A stretch of 64,000 nt of DNA from Mnemiopsis leidyi. Lineage: Eukaryota; Ctenophora; Tentaculata; Lobata; Bolinopsidae. The stretch is from positions 247,207-311,206 of the forward strand of contig JH152945.1 of NCBI GenBank assembly GCA_000226015.1. The letters are read 5' to 3'. A program made the position numbers and the translations under genes. The first letter of the stretch is position 1. Each line of letters begins with the position of its first letter. The notes under the pieces are model-generated. The model made no database searches. It was not told the origin of the DNA and saw only the letters and a list, made by a program, of their open reading frames with translations. Shown here piece by piece: positions 13,001 to 25,300 of the stretch.

Positions 13001-14333
13001 CAGTGCTTACAAATGACATGTCGTCCGCCCGAAGCGGTCATAAATATCAAAATTATTGCTTAACGAGGTAATTAATTTTATCATTAAAGCATTAATGCTT
13101 TACAACTGTATTTGACACTGACATTTCAGGAGGATATAATGCTTCAACAAACAAAGTTTATAAACGAAATCGACATGATATACAACCAAAACTCGCAACC
13201 AGAAACAAACTTTTGTTTACAAAGGGTAAGTAACAGTCTTGAATAATTTTTCCATTTTGAGAGTGATTACTCTCTTATCAGTAAGTTTAGACTAGTAAGC
13301 TTTGGAAGATAAACTTTAAGCATGACTTTATCATTTCACAATAAATGCAATTGTGAGGTTAGAATTAGATAAACCCAATCGATACGGATCAGCCTGTGAT
13401 TTATTACATACCAAAAATGCGACCAATCCAAATTAAAGTGTTGTACATTGAAAAATTAAATCGCAGATTTTGGTGGAGTACTCTGCCCTTATACGCGACC
13501 GGGCAGAAACAAATGCGGAAATTCTCAGCAAAGTGAAGCAGGATTACTGTTCAAACGGACGAAATTGCGACTCAGACGATCAATACATTCGTTTTGAACA
13601 CTCGTTCAACTCAAACCGTGATCTACTCTATGGAATGGTATGAACATTATTTGTTTTCTTTTAACTTCGTCTTATTGAAAAGGGCCCATCATTTGCATTT
13701 ATTATAAAAAGTGAAAATAAGTGATTTTAAAAAGAAATAGGACTGCAAGTGTTGTTACTTACATCTTTAAACAAGTCCTATTTCTTATCAAAATTACAAA
13801 GAAATCCCTCTACTTTACACCATGAAAATGAGTGAAAAATTAAAACCGATTGAAAAACGCAGACGTACAAGATATACGAGGATGTAGCGAAGGTGCTATA
13901 CAAGGCTGTGCTGACGACGAACCCGCATGGGAGACTTTCTAGTGAAACCGAGGAAGACCGTCGGGTATGTTGCAATGATAGCGAAAATTTCTGGATTTCC
14001 TGAATAGGCAGACAGAATATTAGACCTTAGAGGTCGGGCTATTGTAATCTAAAAATCCGCCCGCTAAAAAGCTATCAGTCTCGGTATGGGTTTTCGAGTT
14101 TGTTGAAGAAATTTCAACATATTGTATACACGAATAAAACTAATTTCAATTATAGCATTTAATCAGTATACATAATTTAATTGTTACAGGTCGACACCGC
14201 GACGGACGGTCTCCTCGGAAAGGCGACCAACCTTGACAATCCTTTCGATCCCGAAAGTTTTTGGACAACGAAACTAGGTAGATTGAATAAGAAGATAACA
14301 AAAGAAAAACAGCAAGCCATACAGACTGTGTGA
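10064..14333 (+). CDS. Gene A: secreted cysteine-containing protein of unknown family, 12 exons
   Basis: Exons by frame and GT-AG sites: 10064-10094, 10351-10424, 10708-10830, 11245-11436, 11640-11741, 12030-12209, 12347-12448, 12756-12863, 13130-13225, 13467-13637, 13863-13964, 14190-14333; 1425 bases, 474 aa. The first intron is phase 1, all others phase 0. The N-terminus (MNNLAVKSIFGVVIVSLLCK) is a signal peptide across exons 1-2. There is no transmembrane segment after it. Landmarks: FNLNTTNMFG in exon 3, CPTGSPFDC and QKCWLYDLY in exon 5, DLKWSDISSYL in exon 6, NCFDELLQFM in exon 8, FCLQR ending exon 9, and a Lys/Gln-rich C-terminus. Eight cysteines align with gene B, suggesting disulfides in a largely helical extracellular protein. 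Several introns begin with tandem copies of their donor. No known family is recognised; a lineage-specific secreted protein is inferred. Confidence 0.85.
10807..10938 (+). repeat. Three tandem 44-bp copies of the exon 3 / intron 3 junction
   Basis: Units start at 10807, 10851 and 10895. Each contains the last 24 exon bases and the donor 'TTAAGGTGAGG', ending in 'ATCTAGA'. The three donors are identical in the core AAG|GTGAGG. Since 44 is not a multiple of three, use of the second or third donor would shift the frame; the first donor (after 10830) keeps it and matches gene B's exon end. Confidence 0.9.
12200..12290 (+). repeat. Tandem GTGTAAGTA donor-like array at the start of intron 6
   Basis: The donor TGT|GTAAGTAC after 12209 is followed by further 'GTGTAAGTAACCAG', 'GTGTAAGTAACAAG' and 'GTGGAAGTAACTGAG' copies within 80 bp. 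Four donor-like words in a row are far more than expected by chance and repeat the pattern seen in introns 3 and 8 of the same gene. Confidence 0.65.
12864..13022 (+). repeat. Three tandem 53-bp copies of the start of intron 8
   Basis: Units begin GTAAGCAGATTTGTA at 12864, 12917 and 12970 and end ACATGTA / ACCTGTA / ACATGTC. The first unit begins exactly at the splice donor (TGG|GTAAGC). Units differ by only a few bases. The second and third copies read TA|GTAAGC and so keep donor-like words. Confidence 0.9.
13732..13786. repeat. Short inverted-repeat element, AAGAAATAGGACT arms
   Basis: Arms AAGAAATAGGACT (13732-13744) and AGTCCTATTTCTT (13774-13786) flank 29 bp, inside intron 10 of gene A. 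The left arm plus 'GCAAGTG..GTT..CTTACATCTT' recurs at 44897 as 'AAGAAATAGGACTGCTAGTG', so this is a dispersed MITE-like family. Confidence 0.6.
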
Positions 14334-14639
14334 GGTTCTACAAAGCTGTAGAGTCAGAGCGGCCCGAAATTCTTCTGCTCAATATTTGATATCGAGCGTA
14401 AATTAGAAATCTGATGATTTCTCCTCTGGCTATAAGCGTGCCAAAAGGGATATAAATTGTTCATCAAATTTCTAAGTTATTCTAACAGTCAAATCTAAAT
14501 AAGATGTTTTTGGCCGACTCTGTGTATTGCCGGATTTAATGTTAGTAATTTATTTGCAGAGTTTCTAAGTTAAAGCTCTCACTTATTAACGAATTGGTAA
14601 CGGATTTTATTTATGTGCGATTTTTTACCCAGGTTTTAG

Positions 14640-15525
14640 ATTGGTCTAGGGACAGATAACCGGACGTAAACCGAATAATTAGGCAGTAACCTAGTAACTA
14701 GACAGTAACTTAACAGTAACTTAGTAACGAGACATTGACCTTGTAACCAGACAGTCACCTAGTAACTAAACTTTATCTAGTAACTAAACTTTATCTAGTA
14801 ACTAGACAGTAACCTAGTAAACAGACAGTAACTTAGTAACCAAACAGGAACCTATTAACCAGACAGTAACCTAGTAGCTAAACCTTTACCCAGTAACTAG
14901 ACAGTAACCTAGTGACTAAACAGTAACATAGCTACCAGACAGTAAACTAATTACTAGACAGTAACCTAGTAAACAGACAGTAACTTAGTGACCAAACAGA
15001 AACGGGGAACATAGTAACCAAACAGGAACCTATTAACCAGACAGTAACCTAGTAGCTAAACCTTTACCCAGTAACTAGACAGTAACCTAGTGACTAAACA
15101 GTAACAAAGCTACCAGACAGTAAACTAATTACTAGACAGTAACCTAGTAACTAGACAGTAACCTAGTAACTCAACAGTAACTTAGTAACTTAACAGTAAC
15201 TTAGTAACTTAACAGTAACATACTAACGAGACATTTACCTTGTAACCACAGTCACCTAGTTACTAAACCTTTATTTAGTAACTAGACAGTATCCTAGTAA
15301 CTAGACAGTAACTTAGTAACCAGACAGTTACCTCGTTACAGAAAATATTATTGAAAATATGTTACAATTGTGCAGTAACCTAGCAAACTGTGCAGTAACC
15401 CAGCAAACTGTGCAGTAACCTAGCAAACTGTGCAGTATTCTAAAAACTGTGCAGTAACCTAGTAACTGTGCAGTATTTTAAAAACTGTGCAGTAACCTAG
15501 CAAACTGTGCAGTAACCTTTACTAG
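14640..15525. repeat. Variable minisatellite of ~17-20 bp 'AGTAACTAGACAGTAACCT' units
   Basis: About 45 related units built from AGTAAC, TAGACAG and TAACCTAGT words; towards the end the unit becomes 'TGTGCAGTAACCTAGCAAAC'. A higher-order duplication is visible: 'GGAACCTATTAACCAGACAG' at 14847 recurs at 15025, with about 130 bp after it nearly identical, a 178-bp shift. Irregular spacing and absence of unique spacers rule out a CRISPR. The array starts about 300 bp after gene A. Confidence 0.9.
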
Positions 15526-16190
15526 AAACCTGGAGATATATCACATAGAACTTAAAATAACATGAATCTTAGGAACATAAGTGCATTGTGAGATTAGTTA
15601 AAATTCATATCTATCGCCTTTTATTCCAAAAAGCATTAAAGGATTACCCATTTATTTACATTATTTAAAAGATTACTTTTGCCATGAAGGTTTTTGGTAG
15701 GAAATTCAATCGACATTTGCGAGGCAACATATGAGCGCTGGATCGCCTTTCAGTAAATGTATTTCAGATTCTTTGTTGATAATGATTGTTGCGTAGTATT
15801 TGACAAGAGTTAATTGTTTCCTTTTTATTCAATTCGTAATTCATTTTGAATATGTTGGTTAAATTTGAACTATTTGTGTCTTCAATTAGATACAATGTCA
15901 GAATTGATTGAATCAATTTGATTCACTCTTTCTTTTCTTTTTATTTCGACAGGGTGCTTGGCGAATATTATCTTCAATCGACCAAATGCACTAGCTTGTA
16001 TTTATCCAATGGATTTGAATTTTACTTTCACTTTTTTAAATTATTTTTGATATTCTGCTTGATGAAAGTGTGTGAATTTTTGGAAATAAATGCATTGATT
16101 TTGAACTTCGTATTTTGTTGAAATTGGCAAATTGAATATTGACGATTTGATTATTATTGTAATTCATAGAGCCAAACAGGTCAAATTTTT
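15526..16190. other. AT-rich spacer without a supported gene
   Basis: Only short AT-driven open frames; the 67-codon frame at 15918-16121 is rich in F, L and Y as expected from base composition. No repeat or RNA gene seen. Confidence 0.5.
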
Positions 16191-16194
16191 CTTA

Positions 16195-18305
16195 TAATTA
16201 CTCAATTCAAAATGTTTTCTTTGTTTTGTATGTGCATGATAACTTTCGATCACAGTTTAGGGATCCGGCCATGCCGGCTGCTCTTCCGATTACTTAAGTT
16301 TTTATCCTAGGAATAATTTCGGTATCGACATCTGGCTCAATTTTTTTTTCACAAAATGGTAATACAATGACAATGATGTTACTCTCAGTCTTAGCGAATT
16401 TGCGAAGTCGAATAAGCACAAGGTTTAAAAACACAGAATAAATCCCCGGCCATCAAGGCAATTTTTCTTATAAGAGAACAGATTCAACCGTTTTAGTAAG
16501 TGTGGGACGATGAGAGAATACCACACGTTCCCGACAGTTAAGGTTATATCTTTATATGCGGGACTGCGAGTATTGGTCCGGTTCATATTCCGAGGAGGTG
16601 GCGTCCGGGTAGTTGGATCTCCAGAAGGGAGCTGCACAAAGTTTCGGGGTAAGGTGGTTACTGTTGATTGTGGAGCGCTTAAGGTGCCGGAGGAGGTGTA
16701 GGGCTTAGAGGTATTGATGTTGAGTCGTTAGCGTCCACAACTAGTGAAATGTGGCCCTCAGACCGGGATAAGTTTGCACCATGAGGTTATGAGGTATTGA
16801 GGTTGATGTAGGGCGGCTTCGCAGAAACCGGACTAAAGCCTAAAGGCTTAGAATCTAAGTTAGGTCGATTTTTTTCTTTTGCAATAAGATGAGGAGCACA
16901 AGTTCGCGGTGGGGCGATGAAGTTTTGTAATGCTCTGTGAGCCTACTTTTAGGATCGTTATCCAGTCTTTGAGTTTGAGACGTGTTTTTGGGATTTTATA
17001 TGGGATCATGGGGCCGCTTGTAAAGAATGTTGCGGGGGCCTGCATTGGTGGGAGTTCGAATTACAACCTTTCCGAACGTTACGTTCGTTACTGCTACTGC
17101 AGTTGGTTCGTTGATGAGTTGGAGTACCTCAAGCCGAGCTATCCATGTTAAAAAAAACTACTTATCACCATCCCTGAGGGGTAGAGGTCTTTCACCTCTT
17201 GAGGAACTTGACTAAAACGGAGCCGCCTTATGGGATTGTGAGCATGTTCCCTTTCATTGGAAATGAATGTTTCCACTCCCTCTTGATCATCTCCATCTCC
17301 TGATAGTGATACAAACAGTTGAGTAAACATAACTCAAGAGCTACTGCAGCTACCGGGCAATGAAATTAAATTACCTATAATAACTTGATGTGATCGAATA
17401 GATTGAGCAGCTGTGAATATTCCGTTCGTACGTCAAACGTCGGGTATTCTGTTGCCGCCATAAGTTTCCGCGCCCGGTACCGTATGGCGCTCTGCCAGGC
17501 CGCCACCATAGCCAACTCTCGGGGGTTGAGTTTGTCGAATACAGCTGTTTCTATTGCGACCAAGGCCGCTTCCGTGGTGGTGCTGATTTTGTCCCGGAGT
17601 CGTGACGACATTTCGTCTCCTGTTTCGGTGCAGAGGAGTGGGGCGATTTTCCCGAAGTGCTCGTAGCCCAAACACTTGAGCGTGACCCTTTGGCCTGGGT
17701 TCAGTTCTCGGTCATTAGGGTATTCTTGTCTTTGCCGTAACCTTTCTGCGGTTTCTTTCCAGGAGGAGCTGTTAAGGAGCTTTTCCAATGCCATGATTGC
17801 TAGCAGTAGGTAACTGAGAGGTTGGCAGTTATTGTAACGCTTTTGTGATTTACAAGGTCTCTAGTATTTTAATAAGATTTGAGTACTAGAGTTCAAAATT
17901 AGAAAATTATAGCCAAGATGTTAAATATTTACCTGCTTTACCAGTATGGTGGCCACGCCAACAAAATTTTGGGTACTGATACGTGCTGACGCACAGGTTA
18001 GGATTGTATATAAATTTACATAACTTTCAATCACAATTTAGGGATTCAGCCATGCCATCTGTGCTTCCGTGCACTTAAAGTTAAGTTTTTATGCTGGTAC
18101 TTTCGGTATCGACATCTGGTTGCAATGTTCTCTCACCCAATGGTGATATTATTAAATCACTGATATTATGAATGTATGAACGTACACTTCTAAGTTCTAG
18201 CGAATTCGCTTAGGTATAAAAAGACAAAATAAATCTTCTGCCATTGAGACAGTTAGCTTAACCTAGAGAACAGATTAAAAGTACGTTAGGAAGAGGTCCT
18301 GGGAG
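16195..18305 (-). mobile_element. Old LTR-type element remnant with terminal direct repeats
   Basis: Two direct repeats of about 300 bp, roughly 16195-16500 and 18005-18305, share 'TTTAGGGATYCRGCCATGCC', 'TTAAGTTTTTAT', 'TTTCGGTATCGACATCTGG' and 'GAGAACAGATT'. They differ at about a quarter of positions by eye, so the copy is old. Between them one 139-codon frame lies on the minus strand (17375-17794). It is charged, probably helical, and could be a Gag-like remnant. No protease, reverse transcriptase or integrase is seen, so this is either a deletion derivative or a small nonautonomous element, and it looks broken. A DIRS-like or other repeat-flanked element is the alternative. Confidence 0.45.
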
Positions 18306-20905
18306 ACTCTGAGAAGAGTGCTAGAAGCTGCGATAACGCGTGAGGGGTAATCCGTGGTTAGTAAGTGCCGTGAGCAAATCTGTTGTCTGATTATGCTGCC
18401 CCACGCTGGGTAGAAATAAAACGTGAGATTACTGCCGCTAATCTCAGTATATATCAGAGGTTTGTTGGCAAGTTGTATTATACTCTATAGTATCGAGTCT
18501 AGGAAAAAGAGAAAGCGGTTGCCGGGACAAAACGGGGATCAGAATGAGATCAGTGATCCAATTCGAAGTGTCAAGAAATATTAATAGCCCAAGTCAGTTA
18601 GCTCGGGAGTTCGTTAATGCTTTAATTAGCTTTTAGACGCAGTAATTGGTCAGGGGCATCATTTCGCTGATAATTGCCGTTATCAGCCCTTCTTCTCATT
18701 AACTTTGGTCATTTGAGACTACTGAATTGTGTCACGATAAGTAGTTTCCACTAATCATGTCTTGCATTAATGGAGTGTTAATGGATTGTGGCACAATCCT
18801 TGAGGGTAGAAGTGGAATATTAATTAGGGTTTTAAGATCGAGAATACGAGTGTAAGCTCGAGTCTGCACCACAAGTCCTCGGGAAGGAAAATTCACCGTT
18901 TTCACAACTTGCACTTCCTCTCTTTGCCTAGGTCCGTTGCCTTAAACACTCTGATATTTCAGGCCTATCGTATCTCACTGAGCAATACAATACTATAATT
19001 GCTCAAAGACCGCGTGATCCAGACAAAACATTAATTAAGTGTTTTTACCAAGCTTTATAAGATGGCAAACAAGGAAATTTTTACGGTGTCTTCATTTTTT
19101 GTAACGAACACCCACTCCAGGAAAATTCATCGGCTAATTCATTCTAACTTTGTAAGTACTATCGACAGTCATTGTCAAATATTCTTACAGTTATACAGTG
19201 GCGCTCTAAATCTAATTAAATTCTAGGATCCCTGACCCCTGTTTGCTCTAGGTCAAGGACATAAAGAATCGTATATTTCTTGGAAATGTTGCTTTTAGCA
19301 AGTTTGAAAAAGTTTGGATGAAGAGAAAGATCTCTTTTCATATGAAGATAAAAATCTACGAAGCACACTAGAATAATGCGGGGAGTGACTCTCTTAGTAG
19401 ACTAGCTCAGAGAAAAACAAGAAATTTTGAACAATCAGATTCTTCTATTATAGACTTAATTATACTTTACGAGTTACGACTACAACAGATCCTACATAAT
19501 GTAGCTCAAGAATCATGGCTCGTTTTATGTGTTTTCTAAATGTGGTGTCAATACCTACTAAACTCTCATGCATGTATAGCCTAAGCTAAAAGTTCGAGCA
19601 CTCGAGCAGATTGGAAGCAAACTGTTGGCCCCAAGTGTTTTTCCTAGTTTATAGAAAATAATGGACGATTTTTTTCATACTGCCATAAAAATTAGGTATT
19701 ACCAATTTAACCAATTAATTGTTATAGGATTGTTAATGTTATTGAAGATTGCCGTGCAAATTGAAGAAATAATCTGACATTTGATAGATAATAAAAAGCT
19801 CCTATTTTCAGCTCCTTCGACCGGAAGTGCACCTGACTGTAAAACTATGCAGGATGATTTCCTTGAGAGAACCTGCAAGGCCAACGATTCTGAAAAACTT
19901 TTAACCACTTGGTGATTATGGATACAACCAAAACTTCACAACACTTCTCAAAGTTAATGTGCCTTGTAATTCTGTCTCTCAATAATCATGAAAAATTTGG
20001 TCAATTTATAAAAAGTATTGTTGCTAACGTACTTTAATATTTTGATTTTTGCTCCTAATTACTTCATGCTTGATATTGAAATTGTTTTTATAGCTAAAGT
20101 TAGTCTTTAAAGGAGAACTTGTACAATTCAATGATTTAATCAGTATTTGGATTTAAAGCTTGCAGCCGAAGGGCGAGTTCAAGGATGAACATTTTTAGAG
20201 CTGCATGGCGATTGGCTGTTAAGATTTAGTAGATTAAATTCATTTCATGAGTCATGTGTCATAGTCACACTAATAGTAATACTTTCATATTGGTACACTA
20301 TGATAATCTTACTAGATAAGTTAGGAAATTTGTAGTTTTCAGTTCTACTGATTGATTTTTACATCATAATTATTTTTGATTTTATTTTTGATTTTATTTT
20401 TGACTTTATTTGCCGACTTCTGATTTACCAGTTTGTATTTTTTCCTTGAAAAGCAAAAGCTTTTCAATTGTCATATACTGTTGGCTCAATCGAAAAAATT
20501 AATCAAAATATCATTTTCTGTGGAATTGGAAAGATGAATTGGTAAGTAAAATTGGTAAGTAAAAACTCTTGCTTTTTACACGAAAAGAACCATGTCTCTA
20601 TTATAGTATTATCCTTGAGAATTTCGAAAAAATAAGTCAGAAAAAATGTTGAAAGTTTCGGTTAAGTGATTTGGGGAATCGGAAGAAAAAAGGAAACACA
20701 GCCGGTGTTTTTGCGTCACGTTGGAATGGAAAACATTGGCACTGCGAGATGTTTGCACTAGTACGAAGAGGATTAAAAAATTACTCAACGACCAAATTCC
20801 GTGTAAAATAAGATTGGTTGTGGGTTTTACATCATGAATTGTGTCTCATTGTATCAAAGCTCTTTCTCGAAACGTCAAAAACGCCGTCATGACGTTCCGG
20901 ATTCT
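18306..20905. other. Intergenic stretch without a supported gene
   Basis: No open frame with a recognisable domain on either strand. Small local repeats only (GATTTTATTTTT copies near 20375-20410). No RNA gene recognised. Confidence 0.5.
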
Positions 20906-20909
20906 TGGT

Positions 20910-20930
20910 TATAAAAATTTATATAAATAG
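20910..20930 (+). promoter_or_regulatory. Candidate TATA region for gene B
   Basis: TATAAAAATTTATATAAATA precedes GGCGACAGTGCATTTCATTC by the spacing usual for a start site. The gene B coding start is 1.4 kb downstream. A leader acceptor GCATACAG at about 22307 would fit a noncoding first exon. Weak evidence; AT-rich DNA gives such motifs by chance. Confidence 0.25.
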
Positions 20931-22332
20931 GCGACAGTGCATTTCATTCAAATTGTCAAGATTGTGTTAACTTTGAATTGTTGGCTGTGGAAGACAATGT
21001 TTCCTGGTTTGCTTTTAATTGTTGGTCGTGGAAGTCGAGGGTGGATCTGGCTTTCACGATTAACTTAAATTTGCATTAATTTGTTTATCTCATTTGTTGA
21101 TTTAGATATCTTGGATATCTGATTTGGATATAAGAGGTGACCTATATCAAAAAAATAAACGATTGCAATGAACATGAATCAATTTATAGTTCACGCTAAT
21201 TCTATCGATGAAAATCTTGATGCTTATACCGCTATATGCCTATAAGTATAATAACCTTGAAATCCTGACTTATGACTATGAGTACTTTTCGACTTAGATG
21301 TCTGTTGCAGTCAAAAATTCGTTAAACATAAGTTCTAACGTAATTCTTGAAGTGTTGAATTAAGACTCATTGAAGCTCAGAAGCTGATCAAATATTTAGC
21401 ATTTACGTCAATAGGTAGCCACGATGCCCGGCCCTAAAATGATGCCGATGGAAGTGGGCGGTGACCGAAATACCTTTAATAAAGAAATTACCGACTAAAA
21501 AACTATGGAGGTGTATACAATTTGACACTACTAATACAATAAAATAATCATGAGTAGGTGTGTAAGGTTGTTAGGTCCAGCAGTTAAGTAACCACATCCT
21601 TGAAAACGAAAGTAGGATGAAGTGTGGACTATATAGTTGTGGTGCAACTATTAGCAAATTGGAATGCACGTTCATTAGGTCAGCTTGTGCGCCAAGGTAT
21701 AAATTGAATCGTCTTGTTGTAAGTCAACGTTCTCTATTTTCGATCTTGCCCAGTTGCAGAGAAGGACTTTCGTTCTACAAATATAATAGGCAATTAATAC
21801 TCTTTGCTTTGTTAGTATTACCCTAGAATAATAAACTGCATATCACCGTTTTGTAGTTAAGCAGCTACCGCTGAAGTACAAATCCAAGTTTTAAGTGCGA
21901 TCCAAAATTATGTCAATCTGCATTGACCGACAGTAATCCATTGTTGGCATCTTTGCTATGTACGTTGAAGTTGGAAAATATATCTCATATATAGTATAAT
22001 GTATATAATATATAGTAATGCATTTTAATATCCGAGTATAAAAATCAATACACTATGTAATTACGGTGTTCGTGGTTAAAATTCAATACTTTTTCTTACT
22101 TTAAAGAGTCATTAAGTCGTCATGACTGGCTTTGATTAATGTATTATCATTATGGGCGATTTCTTAAAAGAACATTTACTATTCTATTCTAGTAAAATAT
22201 ATTTTTTGTAAATGGTAATAGGTTAAAGATATGACAAGTCATTCAATTCTACTTAATTGGAGCATTAACCCGAATTTTAAGTTCATTCATTCGATTTTGC
22301 ATACAGGGTGACGAGTATCATAAATCTTCAAT

Positions 22333-25300
22333 ATGACAACGAATTTTTGTTGGAAGTATGCTTTAATCGGTAAGCAATGATTAATTTTTATTAGCTTTGG
22401 ACGACACTCAACAAGTTTATCAATCACAGTTTCAGATTAATCAAGATTTTCAAATGTAACCGTATGTTAGCCTTCATGTTGTACTATGCGATAAATGTCT
22501 TATGGTCTCTGCAGGATTTATTGTGGTTCTACTGGCTTCAAAAGAAGTAAAAACCCACCCAAGAAGACTTCATAGCCTGCAAATATCTCGTCAGACAACA
22601 ACCTTGACGAATTTTGAATTAAACACAACAGAGATATTCGGCATGCACCCACAAGGAAGTAATAGTATTACCATATCTGACGCAATCAGAAAAGAAGTGT
22701 TGTACCGCTTCCAAAATGTAAGCACATATACAAATTGTATCGAATTAGACCTTAGCATTAATTGTGTGAATCAACCAATACCTGAAAAATGAATTTTCCG
22801 TTCCTTTAACATCCCTATAATTGTTAAAAATGATAAACACATGATATGTTATAAATGGTTTGTGACAAATGAGGCAACACCCATGGACCCATGGTAAACC
22901 TCAATATCCGTTGCAGTATAACCAAACTGAGCGCCCCCCCTTAACCACCGTCAACTATAATAACACCCTTCCAGGCATACAGCAACTCTAATTGTTCCAT
23001 GGCTATCGACGGTGGACGGTCATGTAACCATATCTCAAAGCAAATCATTGCGCTTCCACACCCAGATCATACCGCACAATACTCTCACGGCTTTTCTTAC
23101 GATCCGATCCGCTTACAGGTTATTACAGGAAATTTGTCATAATTTTGATTTAGCTGTTTAATCGAAATTGATATTTTATCGTTTATGTATCGCTATCGAG
23201 AAACAACTTCGATGATTTTCAACGTTTCATCATATCTAATAAATCCATTAAAGACCTTTGAAGCTAATTTTTTTAAAAAGCCAATATTCAATCTCGATGT
23301 TTCAGAAAAGGCAGGCTACCTCGCTCTCGGGGGCGGCAAGTTGCGGACAAACGTTTGACTGTTACCTTGATCATAACACCAAGACTAAGATTGAACAGAA
23401 ATGTTGGCTTTATGATTTATATGTGAGTGATTCATGAGATTGAGTTATAATGGACACACATCTGCACACATAAAAGTACTAGAAAAATCTATGCTTGGTT
23501 TATAAATGATGCAGACTGAGACATGTCCTAAAATAGATCCTTATCCACCCTTTAGGCAGACATTCATGGTAACAGCGGGTCCTCTGGTGGACCTCAGGAC
23601 CAGATAACCGACAGAATTTCACTTCACTCAATAAAGGTGGACGGAAACGAACTTAAGTGGACTGATGTCAGTGACTACATGCAGGAAGTCGGAAAAAAGC
23701 TTGTACCATCAAAACCTACAAACAGCGCCGACATCAATTTCACGAAAGTTTATGATGAAATAAAATGTGTAAGTTATAGAGTAGAATGCATCGACTGCTT
23801 CTCGTTAGCTATATCAGAATTGTAATTTATACAAATATCCTCTGATTATTGTCGAAACAGAGTAAGGATGCACCTGCTTATTTGAAGTATTATTCTCCCC
23901 AGGAAATGAAGGACATAAACATAGACACTAGGAGCCAGGCACCCAACCAGATCTTTGACAAGCACGCTGATGAGATCCAGAAATTTCACAACCACCTTTA
24001 CCAGGTATTTGAAATAATTAGCGCTACAGTTTTTTGTCCTATATATCAAAATATAAAGAGGAAAGATGCCTACATTCTTAAATCACATACAAACTTTACG
24101 ATGGTCATACAAAGTCGATCCGTGAAGTTATTTACCTAACGGAACGTAAAAACTGAGGTTGCAACTCCCGTAGTTAGTTTTAAGTAATTGTAAGGAACGT
24201 TGATCTTAACTTTTTCATACTGCAAATTACGTAACTTAAACTACTATCAACCAGCCATAATAACGAACGTGATATTCTCTTTAGCTAAAGAACAGCGAAA
24301 AAAGAAATGTTTCCTACGACTGCTACAGCGAGCTTCTACAGATGATGAAACACTTAACTGAGCTTTCGCCCAGTAACAATAAAAAATGGGTAAGAGAGCC
24401 ACTGCCAAGCCTTATGCCTATTATGAAGGACAGTTACACTTTCATTGTGTCGTTCGCGGAGGCAATGAAACGAGCTAAAATTATTGTAGAAATTATGAAG
24501 GGTTTATTAAAGGATTAAAAACATGTTCTATAAATTTTAAACGCCACAATATCATTTGGATATAAAGCTTAAAACTATACTATTCTACTTTCAGGAGGAC
24601 ATAATACTGTCTGAAGTGTTTGACAAAATCATAGAGAAACTAGATGATACAACTAACCCTGTCCATCAGTATTATACTAAAGATAAACCAGAAAAAACCA
24701 AGATTCATTTTTGCCATCATCAGGTATGCAATTGAATTGTGAATAAATTATAGGATTAAAATTATGCTAAACATTTTCAAAATATAAGTATATGCCGTTT
24801 TCCAGCGCTGCTCAATTGTTATCATAGGAATTAATCATTGGTAAATCATTCGTCGACGGTTGGAATCTAAGAATCTAAGATCATCGATGGTCAATGTATC
24901 ATAATCGTTCATCGGTAATTTTTCGCGTGTTCTTGAGGACTTTTCATGGCCTATATAAATTGATACGTCCTGTTTGAGCAATATTTTCTTGAAAATTGTT
25001 TTCATGATGTTTATATCAATTCATTTCAGATATTGATACATTATTCTAGCTTTGTTAACGAGCGAAAACTGGATTTAAAAGATCTGAAAAACGATTACAA
25101 TGTCTCGCCCAGTGAAGGCATCTTTGAGAATATGGTAATTGCGTAATCAAAACTCTATCTTACTTTACACATATGTATTTTCACAAAAGTTGAAATCATC
25201 AAATAAGCAACAACGTTGCCTGTGTATGTGTATTATACCTATAAAGATTGGTTTTCGTTTTGAGGTTTGACCAATGAGAAACCTAAAAGTCAGGTTTGAC

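Noticed and set aside
14640-15525. Possible CRISPR-like array
   Set aside because: Units are degenerate and contiguous with no unique spacers, and the DNA is eukaryotic; it is a minisatellite.
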